A DNA stretch of 31,924 nucleotides from Oscillospiraceae bacterium. GTDB taxonomy: Bacteria; Bacillota; Clostridia; Oscillospirales; JAKOTC01. Numbering within the stretch: the stretch's first letter is position 1; every line of letters begins with the position of its first letter. This document shows, piece by piece, positions 8,438 through 16,358 of the stretch. The notes beneath the pieces are model-generated. The model was not told the origin of the DNA, did no database searches, and saw only the letters and a program-made list of their open reading frames with translations. The position numbers and the translations under genes were made by a program. The stretch spans positions 1 through 31,924 of the forward strand of contig DAOPZJ010000030.1 in assembly GCA_035353335.1 (NCBI GenBank), given 5' to 3'.

Positions 8438-10447
8438 ATGAAAGCATTAATACTTAATTCCGGCCTCGGTCATCGCATGGGTGTCCTGACAAGCGAACAT
8501 CCGAAATGTATGACCGAAATATCAAGTAATGATACAATACTCAGCCGCCAACTAAAGCTTGTTGCCTCGACCGGTATTACTGAGGTTGTAATGACAACAG
8601 GGTATTTTGACGATGTTCTCGTCAATTACTGCAATTCTCTCGGACTTCCGCTACACTACACCTTTGTGAAGAATCCGATTTACGACAAGACTAACTACAT
8701 CTATTCCATCTACTGCGCTAAGGATCAACTTCAGGATGATGACATTGTGCTTATGCACGGCGATCTCGTCTTTGAAAGCTCCGTGCTTGATGATCTTCTT
8801 GCTTGTGATCATAGCTGCATGAAGGTTAGTTCTATAATTTCACTGCCGGTAAAAGACTTCAAGGCAGTTGTACATAACGGCAGAGTGGAAAAGGTTGGCA
8901 TAGAGTTCTTTACCGACGCAATGGAAGCGCAAGCACTCTATAAGCTCAATAAAGACGACTGGAAAGTCTGGCTCGATAAAATCTATGAATATTGCGAAGC
9001 CGACAACCGCAAGTGTTATGCGGAGGTCGCTCTTAATGAAGTTTCGGACAGGTGCGCCATATATGCTTATGATGTAAAGGACAGGCTTTGTACTGAAATT
9101 GATACGCCGGAAGATCTCGCTGTTGTTAAAGCAAAGCTTGCAGAGGTTGAAAGCCGCACGGTATATATGTGTTTCTCGACAGATATTATACATAGCGGTC
9201 ATATCGCCATAATTAAGAAAGCTGAAAAGCTTGGAAAGCTGATAATTGGCGTCCTTTCGGACGAAGCCATTGCAAGCTATAAGCGTTTTCCGCTCATGCC
9301 GTTTGACGAGAGAAAGACATTGTTTGAAAACATAAACGGCGTAAAAAAAGTCGTTTGTCAGAACACACTCAGCTATGTCGATATACTCAGGGAGCTTCGC
9401 CCTACATATGTTGTTCACGGTGACGACTGGAGAGAAGGTTTTCAGAAGCCGATCCGTGACGAGGTGGTAAGTATACTTGCTGAATACGGCGGTCAACTTG
9501 TTGAATACCCGTATTCAAAGGACGAAAAATTCGATGAGCTTGAGAAAATGTCAAGAGCGCAGCTTTCAATGCCGGATATCAGGCGCGGACGTTTGAAAAA
9601 GCTGATCAATATGAAGGGCTGCGTGACGGCTCTTGAAGCACACAGCGGAATCACGGGACTGATTGTTGAGAAGACGACTGTATTGCAGGACGGAAAAACA
9701 TATCAGTTCGATGCCATGTGGATTTCTTCCCTCTGCGATTCCACAGTAAAGGGCAAGCCTGACATTGAACTTGTCGATATGACCAGCCGATTCCGCACTA
9801 TTGACGAAATTATGGAGGTTACAACAAAGCCGATCATCTTCGACGGCGACACCGGCGGGCTGACTGAGCACTTTGTATATACCGTCCGTTCATTGGAGCG
9901 CATGGGCGTTTCCATGATAATCATTGAGGACAAGACCGGGCTGAAAAAGAACAGTTTGTTCGGAACAGAAGTCAAACAAACGCAGGATTCCATTAAGAAT
10001 TTCTCTGCAAAGATCGCCGCCGGCAAGAAAGCGCAAAAGACACAAGGCTTTATGATATGCGCTCGTATCGAAAGCTTTATTCTTGAACAAGGCATGGAAG
10101 ATGCGCTAACACGCGCGTTTGCATTTGCCGAAGCAGGAGCCGATGCAATAATGATTCATAGCCGCAAGAAAGACCCTGCTGAGATTTTCGAGTTCGTTGA
10201 AAAATTCAGAGCAAAGAATACTGTTACTCGTGTTGTCGTCGTTCCGACTTCGTTTAACTCTGTCACAGAGGACGAGTTCAAGTCAAGAGGCGTGAATGTA
10301 ATAATATACGCAAATCAACTCACCCGCAGCGGATTCCCCGCAATGCAGAGTATCGCCAAAATGATACTCACCAATCACAGAGCTAAAGAAGCCGATGATA
10401 TGTGTATGCCCATTAAGGAGATAATCAATCTCATTCCGGAGGAATAA
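8438..10447 (+). CDS. pepM: Three-domain phosphonate enzyme: MobA/PntC-like nucleotidyltransferase + Fom1-like cytidylyltransferase + PEP mutase
   Basis: This is a 669-residue fusion. Residues 1-235 form a sugar-phosphate-nucleotidyltransferase-like domain (NSGLGHRMG loop, HPKCMTE, DKTNYIYS, HGDLVF metal site, EIDTPEDL end), resembling the PntC type that activates phosphonates with CTP. Residues 240-370 are a TagD/Fom1-like cytidylyltransferase with HSGH at 252-255 and IIGVLSDE. Residues about 385-665 are PEP mutase. The diagnostic EDK-x5-NS motif is at E497-S506 (EDKTGLKKNS), which separates true mutases from isocitrate-lyase relatives. The mutase makes phosphonopyruvate from PEP. In fosfomycin synthesis, Fom1 joins the same two C-terminal activities and makes CMP-HEP. 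A GGGGGA sequence precedes the ATG, and the next gene starts 2 bases after the stop. Having both nucleotidyltransferase types in one chain is unusual. Confidence 0.92.
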   Translation: MKALILNSGLGHRMGVLTSEHPKCMTEISSNDTILSRQLKLVASTGITEVVMTTGYFDDVLVNYCNSLGLPLHYTFVKNPIYDKTNYIYSIYCAKDQLQDDDIVLMHGDLVFESSVLDDLLACDHSCMKVSSIISLPVKDFKAVVHNGRVEKVGIEFFTDAMEAQALYKLNKDDWKVWLDKIYEYCEADNRKCYAEVALNEVSDRCAIYAYDVKDRLCTEIDTPEDLAVVKAKLAEVESRTVYMCFSTDIIHSGHIAIIKKAEKLGKLIIGVLSDEAIASYKRFPLMPFDERKTLFENINGVKKVVCQNTLSYVDILRELRPTYVVHGDDWREGFQKPIRDEVVSILAEYGGQLVEYPYSKDEKFDELEKMSRAQLSMPDIRRGRLKKLINMKGCVTALEAHSGITGLIVEKTTVLQDGKTYQFDAMWISSLCDSTVKGKPDIELVDMTSRFRTIDEIMEVTTKPIIFDGDTGGLTEHFVYTVRSLERMGVSMIIIEDKTGLKKNSLFGTEVKQTQDSIKNFSAKIAAGKKAQKTQGFMICARIESFILEQGMEDALTRAFAFAEAGADAIMIHSRKKDPAEIFEFVEKFRAKNTVTRVVVVPTSFNSVTEDEFKSRGVNVIIYANQLTRSGFPAMQSIAKMILTNHRAKEADDMCMPIKEIINLIPEE

Positions 10448-10449
10448 AA

Positions 10450-11529
10450 ATGTCACAAAAGATTATGACCGGAATCGAGCATTTCGATGAACTGTGTGCA
10501 GCACTATCTCCAAAAAGTATCTTACTTGTATGCGATAGTTCATTTAGGTATCTGCCGGATTCAATTCAGAGTATTTATAGCAACCACAAGGAAACGGTTA
10601 CTGTCTTTAACGCATTCACACCAAATCCGCAGTATGAACAGGTCTGTGAAGGCGTTAAGTTGTTTAACGATGAACAATGTGATGCTATTGTCGCAATCGG
10701 CGGAGGCAGCACGATCGATGTCGCCAAGTGCATAAAGTTATTCTGTAAGATGAATCCCTCCGTTAATTACCTGCAACAGGAATATAAGGACAGCGGAGTG
10801 CCTTTGATTGCTATCCCCACAACAGCCGGAACAGGCAGTGAATCAACACAACACGCGGTGATTTATTACAATGGGGCAAAGCAATCGATTTCTCACCCGA
10901 GTATTGTCCCGAATTATTGCATCCTTGAACCGTCAGTCCTAAAGACTCTCCCAATTTACCAAAAAAAATGTACAATGCTCGACGCTCTCTGTCAAGGAAT
11001 CGAATCATGGTGGTCTGTCAACTCGACTGACGAAAGCAAGCAATACTCCAAAACCGCTGTAGATACTATCGTTGTAAACTATAAAGCGTATATATTTGAT
11101 AATGATGACGAAGCGGCCAAGCAGATCATGTTGGCGGCGAATTACGCGGGACGAGCAATCAATATATCACAAACGACCGCTGCACACGCAATGAGTTATA
11201 AGATAACCTCTCTGTATAAGCTTCCGCACGGTCACGCGGTCGCGGTTGGCTTGCCTGTGGTATGGGAATATATGATACATAATATTACTGCTTGTGCCGA
11301 CATGAGAGGTAAGGATTATTTGCAGAAAGTCTTTGAAGAAATTCCTATTAATGTGGAATGGTTCAAAGCGCTGCTAAAAGAACTTGGCATTAATAACCCG
11401 ACCGCATCTGAACGGGAAAAGGAGATTGATATCCTGACACAATCTGTAAATCCTGTTCGTTTGAAGAACAACCCTGTTGCATTGAGCAACGGAGTGCTCC
11501 GCAATATGTATGAAAGGATAATTAAATGA
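10450..11529 (+). CDS. Iron-type alcohol dehydrogenase, predicted phosphonoacetaldehyde reductase
   Basis: The 359-residue protein is a group III (iron-type) alcohol dehydrogenase. NAD(P) is bound by GGGSTIDVAK (G84-K93), and PTTAGTGSE follows. Predicted metal ligands are D178, H246 (AAHAMSY) and H260 (LPHGHAV). The fourth ligand position, usually His four residues after the Asp, reads Gln (Q182 in DALCQGIESWWS). Next to PEP mutase and phosphonopyruvate decarboxylase, the expected reaction is reduction of phosphonoacetaldehyde to 2-hydroxyethylphosphonate, as for FomC/PhpC. An iron-type dehydrogenase in place of an aminotransferase points to HEP rather than aminoethylphosphonate. GGAGGA at 10438-10443 supports ATG 10450. 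The alternative, reduction of another aldehyde, is less likely given the neighbours. Confidence 0.87.
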   Translation: MSQKIMTGIEHFDELCAALSPKSILLVCDSSFRYLPDSIQSIYSNHKETVTVFNAFTPNPQYEQVCEGVKLFNDEQCDAIVAIGGGSTIDVAKCIKLFCKMNPSVNYLQQEYKDSGVPLIAIPTTAGTGSESTQHAVIYYNGAKQSISHPSIVPNYCILEPSVLKTLPIYQKKCTMLDALCQGIESWWSVNSTDESKQYSKTAVDTIVVNYKAYIFDNDDEAAKQIMLAANYAGRAINISQTTAAHAMSYKITSLYKLPHGHAVAVGLPVVWEYMIHNITACADMRGKDYLQKVFEEIPINVEWFKALLKELGINNPTASEREKEIDILTQSVNPVRLKNNPVALSNGVLRNMYERIIK

Positions 11530-11530
11530 T

Positions 11531-12649
11531 ATGAAAGTAGAAAGCTTAGTTAGTGCTCTGCAAGCCGATTTTTTCGCCGGCGTCCCTGACTCACAGTTAA
11601 AAGCACTATGCAACTATCTGATGTGTACATATAGAATAGACCCGAAGCATCACATTATTGCTGCAAATGAAGGTAATGCAGTAGGTCTTGCCGCCGGTTA
11701 TCATCTGGCAACAGGTAAGGTGCCGATTGTGTATATGCAAAACAGTGGCGAAGGAAACATCATAAATCCCGTAGCATCGCTGATGAACGACAAGGTTTAC
11801 GGTATTCCGTGTGTCTTTATCGTCGGCTGGCGCGGTGAACCGGGCGTTCACGACGAACCGCAACATATCTATCAGGGAGAGGTTACGATGAAGCTTCTCG
11901 AAGATATGGATATCAAGACGTTTGTCATCGGCAAAGATACAACAGAGGATGAAGTAAAAGAACAGCTTGATTTATGGAAGCCTATGCTTGCTGCCGGAAA
12001 ACAGGTTGCATTTGTCGTTCGCAAAGGCGCGCTTGAATTCGACGAAAAGGTCAAATACGAAAACGCCAACACGATGCTGCGCGAGGACATTATTCGTCAC
12101 ATTGTGGCGGTTTCCGGAACCGATCCTATTATTTCAACAACTGGTAAAGCGTCACGCGAATTGTTTGAAATACGCGAAGCCAATAAACAACGTCATCAGT
12201 ATGATTTCCTGACGGTCGGCTCAATGGGACACAGCTCATCTATTGCGCTTGAAATTGCTCTGCAAAAGCCTGAGAAGAAAATATGGTGCATCGACGGCGA
12301 CGGCGCTGTACTTATGCACATGGGGTCAATGGCACTGATGGGAGCAAACAAGCCGCAAAACCTTGTCCATATTATCATCAACAACGGCGCTCATGAAACT
12401 GTCGGCGGTATGCCAACTGTCGCTTCTCAAATTGACTTTGGTGCTATTGCAAAAGGCTGCGGTTATCCTTATACGGTTCGTGTGGATAACTTTGCAGCCT
12501 TGGATGAAGAGCTCAATAAAGCAAAGAATCGCAATGAATTTTCGTTGATTGAGGTTAAGTGCTCTATCGGTGCAAGAGATGATCTAGGCAGACCTACGAC
12601 GACAGCAAAAGAAAATAAAAAATCTTATATGGAGAATTTTGAGGTGTAA
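11531..12649 (+). CDS. aepY: Phosphonopyruvate decarboxylase (thiamine diphosphate-dependent)
   Basis: The 372-residue protein fits the usual size of phosphonopyruvate decarboxylases. The N-terminal pyrimidine-binding half has the catalytic Glu (E47 in AANEGNAVGLAAGYH) and the family-typical MQNSGEGNIINP. The C-terminal half has the ThDP motif starting GDG (G256-G258) and ending in NN before GAHETVGGMPT. It removes CO2 from phosphonopyruvate to give phosphonoacetaldehyde. That irreversible step pulls the unfavourable PEP mutase equilibrium forward. The gene starts 1 base after the dehydrogenase stop. Order mutase, reductase, decarboxylase in one transcript covers PEP to HEP. Sulfopyruvate decarboxylase is the main alternative and is unlikely beside an authentic PEP mutase. 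Confidence 0.93.
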   Translation: MKVESLVSALQADFFAGVPDSQLKALCNYLMCTYRIDPKHHIIAANEGNAVGLAAGYHLATGKVPIVYMQNSGEGNIINPVASLMNDKVYGIPCVFIVGWRGEPGVHDEPQHIYQGEVTMKLLEDMDIKTFVIGKDTTEDEVKEQLDLWKPMLAAGKQVAFVVRKGALEFDEKVKYENANTMLREDIIRHIVAVSGTDPIISTTGKASRELFEIREANKQRHQYDFLTVGSMGHSSSIALEIALQKPEKKIWCIDGDGAVLMHMGSMALMGANKPQNLVHIIINNGAHETVGGMPTVASQIDFGAIAKGCGYPYTVRVDNFAALDEELNKAKNRNEFSLIEVKCSIGARDDLGRPTTTAKENKKSYMENFEV

Positions 12650-12652
12650 AAT

Positions 12653-13963
12653 ATGAAAATATACAATGATCTGATCAACAAAAATACATGCCTTTCCCTT
12701 GTAGGTCTCGGCTATGTTGGTCTGCCAATAGCTGTTGCATTTTCAAAAAAGGTCAAGGTAATCGGTTTCGATTTGAACGCTAAAAAAATCGAGCTTTATA
12801 AATCCGGATTCGACCCGACAAAAGAAGTCGGTGATGATGCAATAAAAAATTGTTCCGTTGAATTTACATTTGACGAAACGTGTCTACGTGAAGCAAAATT
12901 CCATATAGTCGCAGTTCCCACTCCGGTTTATAGCGACCATACGCCGGATCTAACCCCTGTTGAGAGCGCGAGTCGCATACTTGGCAGAAATCTTACTACC
13001 GGCAGCGTTGTTGTTTTTGAATCTACAGTTTATCCGGGAGTAACAGAAGAAATCTGTGTCCCAATTCTTGAAAAAGAATCGGGGTTGAAATGCGGCGTGG
13101 ATTTCAAGGTGGGTTACTCTCCCGAAAGAATCAATCCGGGCGATAAGGAGCACCGTCTCGAAAATATCATTAAAATCGTCTCAGGTATGGATGAAGAAAC
13201 GCTTGATTTCATTGCGAATGTTTATGAACTTGTCGTCAAAGCCGGAGTTCATCGCGCTTCTTCTATTAAAGTCGCGGAAGCTGCAAAAGTTATTGAAAAT
13301 AGTCAACGCGACATTAATATCGCTTTTATGAACGAGTTGTCCATTATTTTTAATAAAATGGATATCGATACAAAATCCGTGCTTGAAGCCGCCAGAACAA
13401 AGTGGAATTTTTTAAAATTTTACCCTGGTCTGGTGGGCGGTCACTGTATTGGTGTAGACCCATATTATCTTACATATAAAGCCGAAATGCTGGGATATCA
13501 CAGTCAAGTGATTTTAGCAGGGCGCCGCATTAATGATAATATGGGTAAATACATTACGGAGAACATCGTGAAAGATTTAATAAAAACTGAAAAGCCTGTA
13601 AAAAACGCAAAAGTCGCCATTTTAGGATTTACATTTAAAGAAAACTGCCCTGATACACGAAACAGTAAAGTTTTTGACATTGTTCAAGAGTTACGTGAAT
13701 ATGGCATTGATCCTATTATAGCTGATCCTAACGCAGATGCTGTCGAGGCAAAGCATCTGTATGGTTTAGAATTTGTCGATTTAAGTTCAATCAATAGCAT
13801 GGATGCTGTCGTTATCGCAGTCGCCCATACCGAGTTTAAGCAATTACATATCAGCGACGTGGACAAGTTTTTTGGCGAGGGAAGAAAAATCTTTTTTGAT
13901 ATAAAAGGCATTTTCAACCGTCAGGAATATGAATCGGCCGGATACTGTTATTGGAGATTATGA
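12653..13963 (+). CDS. Nucleotide-sugar 6-dehydrogenase, UDP-N-acetylhexosamine type (WbpA/WbpO/TviB-like)
   Basis: This 436-residue enzyme has the three-domain UDP-sugar dehydrogenase layout. GLGYVGLP (G18-P25) binds NAD. The central part carries FESTVYPGVTEE. The catalytic cysteine is C265 in GGHCIGVDPYY, followed by LTYKAEMLGYHSQVILAGR, which is typical of enzymes acting on UDP-HexNAc (WbpA, WbpO, TviB) rather than UDP-glucose. The C-terminal domain has GFTFKENCPDTRNSK. The reaction is a two-step NAD-dependent oxidation of C6 to the uronate, giving UDP-GlcNAcA or UDP-GalNAcA. The 4-epimerase at 16359 would interconvert gluco and galacto forms. GAGGTG precedes ATG 12653, and the stop overlaps the next start. 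Confidence 0.9.
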   Translation: MKIYNDLINKNTCLSLVGLGYVGLPIAVAFSKKVKVIGFDLNAKKIELYKSGFDPTKEVGDDAIKNCSVEFTFDETCLREAKFHIVAVPTPVYSDHTPDLTPVESASRILGRNLTTGSVVVFESTVYPGVTEEICVPILEKESGLKCGVDFKVGYSPERINPGDKEHRLENIIKIVSGMDEETLDFIANVYELVVKAGVHRASSIKVAEAAKVIENSQRDINIAFMNELSIIFNKMDIDTKSVLEAARTKWNFLKFYPGLVGGHCIGVDPYYLTYKAEMLGYHSQVILAGRRINDNMGKYITENIVKDLIKTEKPVKNAKVAILGFTFKENCPDTRNSKVFDIVQELREYGIDPIIADPNADAVEAKHLYGLEFVDLSSINSMDAVVIAVAHTEFKQLHISDVDKFFGEGRKIFFDIKGIFNRQEYESAGYCYWRL

Positions 13964-13965
13964 GT

Positions 13966-16350
13966 ATGGAGCGTGCAGCGATTATCTTATGTGCCGGTAA
14001 TGGCACCCGAATGAATGACGATAAAAAGAACAAGGTCTGTTTTAATTGCGCCGGCATACCGGTCATACGCAGAATTATCACCAATATGCGTGAGGGCGGT
14101 ATCACTCATTTCGTCATTGTCGTCGGTCATAATGCCCAAAGCGTCATGGATTGTTTGGATGGCGTTGATGGCATAATATATGCTTATCAACGGCAGCAGC
14201 TTGGTACCGGTCATGCAGCATTGTGCGGTTTAAAAGCGCTTGAGACAATTGGGTATTCAGGCGCTGCAATCATATCAATGGGAGATAAAATCATCTCATC
14301 TCGGGTTGTTTCCGATTTATTAAGACACGCTGAAGCCGCAAAAGCGGTCTGGAGTGTTCAACCGATTTCTGCCAACCTAAACGGCGGGCGTGTGATTACA
14401 GAAAAGGGAAAACCGTATGGCGTCGTCGAGTTTGCCGATGCCGCAATGATGGCGCTTTCGGATATACCGCAAGATCAATGGGCAACAAAGCTTGAATCGC
14501 TCGGTTTAAACAGCAAAAAGGCCGCTGTGGTTTTAAAAAAAGCTGCTCAGCAAAAGCCCGAGGGTTTGAAACTATTGAACGGAAAAACTTTTACAACACA
14601 GGAAATACTCGCGATCCCTTATGCCAATGCAGGACTTTATTGTTTAAATGTCCAATCGGCCATTTCTGCAATATCTGCCTGTAATTCATCAAACATTCAA
14701 GGCGAAATATATCTTACAGATACGCTTGAGTACTTTGCTCAACGAGATGAAGTGAAACTATACGAAGTTACAAATCCCGATGAAATGCTTACTTACAGCA
14801 CCAAACCGGAACTTCGCAAAATGAGTGAGCACTTCATGCGTAAAGCATCGCAGTTTATTTCCGATATTGAAAACGGCGCACTTGATTCATTTTTTTTCGA
14901 GCTATACAGAGAGAATTCTTTTGAACAAAAGAAACGTTATTTAAATCTCATAAAATACTTTATATTAAAATACGGTGATAAGAATGTCGTTCTGACAAGA
15001 GCGCCCGGCAGAGTCAATTTGATGGGGCGCCATATCGACCACAGAGGCGGCGGAATCAATGTCATGACCATCGACCGTGATACCGTATTCATAGCTTCTC
15101 CCCGAGAAGATGACACGATCAATTTATCGAATTTTGATACCGCATATCCCGACCGCTCATTTTCTATCGGTGCTTGTCTTTCGATGGCCGAACATAACAA
15201 TTGGCTTGACTATCTCACCGCAGAACCTGTCACAGCTGATTTGAAGAAAAATGCCGGTGATTGGGCGAATTATGTGAAAGCTGCTGCGCTTCGTTTTCAA
15301 CTTTCAAATGATATGACACTCTGCGGTATGGATATAGCGGCTTACGGCAATATTCCTGTCGCTGCTGGACTTTCCTCCTCTTCGAGCGTTGTTGTCGCAA
15401 CCGCTGAAGCCATTGTCGCACTAAATAGTCTCAATATAACCGACCGAGAATTTATTGATTTATGCGGCGAAGGCGAGTGGTTTGTCGGGTCAAGAGGTGG
15501 CGCAGGTGACCATGCAGCTATGAAATGCAGTCAGCGCGATCGGATTACGCACCTTGAGTTTAAACCATTCAAGGTTGGCGTTTCTGTACCTTTTTCAAAT
15601 CAATATGCCATCATCGTCGCAGACAGCATGACCCAAGCAAAAAAGTCAGAAGGCAGCCGGGATATATTTAATGCAAAAGTTGCAACATATGAGTTTGCTT
15701 TTATGTTGCTTAAGCGTTCATATCCCGAATATGATCTGCGTGAGTTCAGAGATATTGCAAAAATCAAACCCACATCAAAGGTCTCTAAAATGCTCTTGAT
15801 GCTCCCTGAAAAAGCGACTCGTAGCCAAATTTCGCAAATGTTACCCGAATATGAAAACCGTATACACCAAATATATGCCAACCACTCTGACCCAGGTGAG
15901 TACGACCTTCGCGGTGTTGCTCTTTATGGTGTTTCCGAATGTGCCCGATCTGAAAAATGCATTGAAGCATTCGAAAGCGGGAATTATACCCTACTTGGTC
16001 AAATGATGAAAATCAGTCATGACGGCGATAGGATAAAGCAGGCACCAGTAAGTGATGAAATACTAGCATCACTCGCGGATGGCAATGCTGAACTTTATCT
16101 TCAACCCGGCGCATATGGTTGTTCAACGGAGCGCATTGACGGTTTATGTGATCTTTTAAACCGGACTCCCGGTGTTTATGGAAGTCAAATCATCGGTGCA
16201 GGTCTTGGGGGATGCGTCATTGCTCTTGTGAAAAAAGAAGAAGCAGATAAAATTCTTGACATTATTCGACATGAATATTATACTAAAAATGGCTATGAAT
16301 TCTCAGCGAATACTTATCTGCCTTCGTCAGGCTCTGCTGTTTTGTTTTAG
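13966..16350 (+). CDS. Fused nucleotidyltransferase (GlmU-N-like) and GHMP sugar-1-kinase (galactokinase-like)
   Basis: The fusion is 794 residues. Residues 1-about 280 form a GlmU-type uridylyltransferase domain (ILCAGNGTRM near residue 7, QQLGTGHA at 77-84). Residues about 325-790 form a galactokinase-like GHMP kinase: APGRVNLMGRHIDH at A346-H359, GLSSSSS at 468-474, a catalytic Asp at D515 in GGAGDH, and a C-terminal GAGLGG loop. This recalls salvage fusions that phosphorylate a free sugar and then make its NDP form. The usual G-E-H-T-D-Y of galactokinase reads G-R-H-I-D-H, so the sugar-contacting Glu is Arg. Three starts compete (TTG 13951, ATG 13960 in an ATGA overlap, ATG 13966). I chose 13966 because GGAG at 13953-13956 is 9 bases away. 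The substrate is unknown; a uronic acid is plausible. Confidence 0.83.
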   Translation: MERAAIILCAGNGTRMNDDKKNKVCFNCAGIPVIRRIITNMREGGITHFVIVVGHNAQSVMDCLDGVDGIIYAYQRQQLGTGHAALCGLKALETIGYSGAAIISMGDKIISSRVVSDLLRHAEAAKAVWSVQPISANLNGGRVITEKGKPYGVVEFADAAMMALSDIPQDQWATKLESLGLNSKKAAVVLKKAAQQKPEGLKLLNGKTFTTQEILAIPYANAGLYCLNVQSAISAISACNSSNIQGEIYLTDTLEYFAQRDEVKLYEVTNPDEMLTYSTKPELRKMSEHFMRKASQFISDIENGALDSFFFELYRENSFEQKKRYLNLIKYFILKYGDKNVVLTRAPGRVNLMGRHIDHRGGGINVMTIDRDTVFIASPREDDTINLSNFDTAYPDRSFSIGACLSMAEHNNWLDYLTAEPVTADLKKNAGDWANYVKAAALRFQLSNDMTLCGMDIAAYGNIPVAAGLSSSSSVVVATAEAIVALNSLNITDREFIDLCGEGEWFVGSRGGAGDHAAMKCSQRDRITHLEFKPFKVGVSVPFSNQYAIIVADSMTQAKKSEGSRDIFNAKVATYEFAFMLLKRSYPEYDLREFRDIAKIKPTSKVSKMLLMLPEKATRSQISQMLPEYENRIHQIYANHSDPGEYDLRGVALYGVSECARSEKCIEAFESGNYTLLGQMMKISHDGDRIKQAPVSDEILASLADGNAELYLQPGAYGCSTERIDGLCDLLNRTPGVYGSQIIGAGLGGCVIALVKKEEADKILDIIRHEYYTKNGYEFSANTYLPSSGSAVLF

Positions 16351-16358
16351 GAGGAAAT

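Noticed and set aside
8840..9496. Long minus-strand open frame (218 codons)
   Set aside because: It lies opposite the PEP mutase fusion, shows no recognisable domain, and lacks a ribosome binding site in context.
8438..10447. Isocitrate-lyase-like or phosphonopyruvate hydrolase reading of the C-terminal domain
   Set aside because: The EDK-x5-NS motif is intact and a decarboxylase for phosphonopyruvate follows, which fits mutase function.
8438..12649. Aminoethylphosphonate (AEP) pathway
   Set aside because: No pyridoxal-phosphate aminotransferase is present; the third gene is an iron-type dehydrogenase, so HEP is the better prediction.
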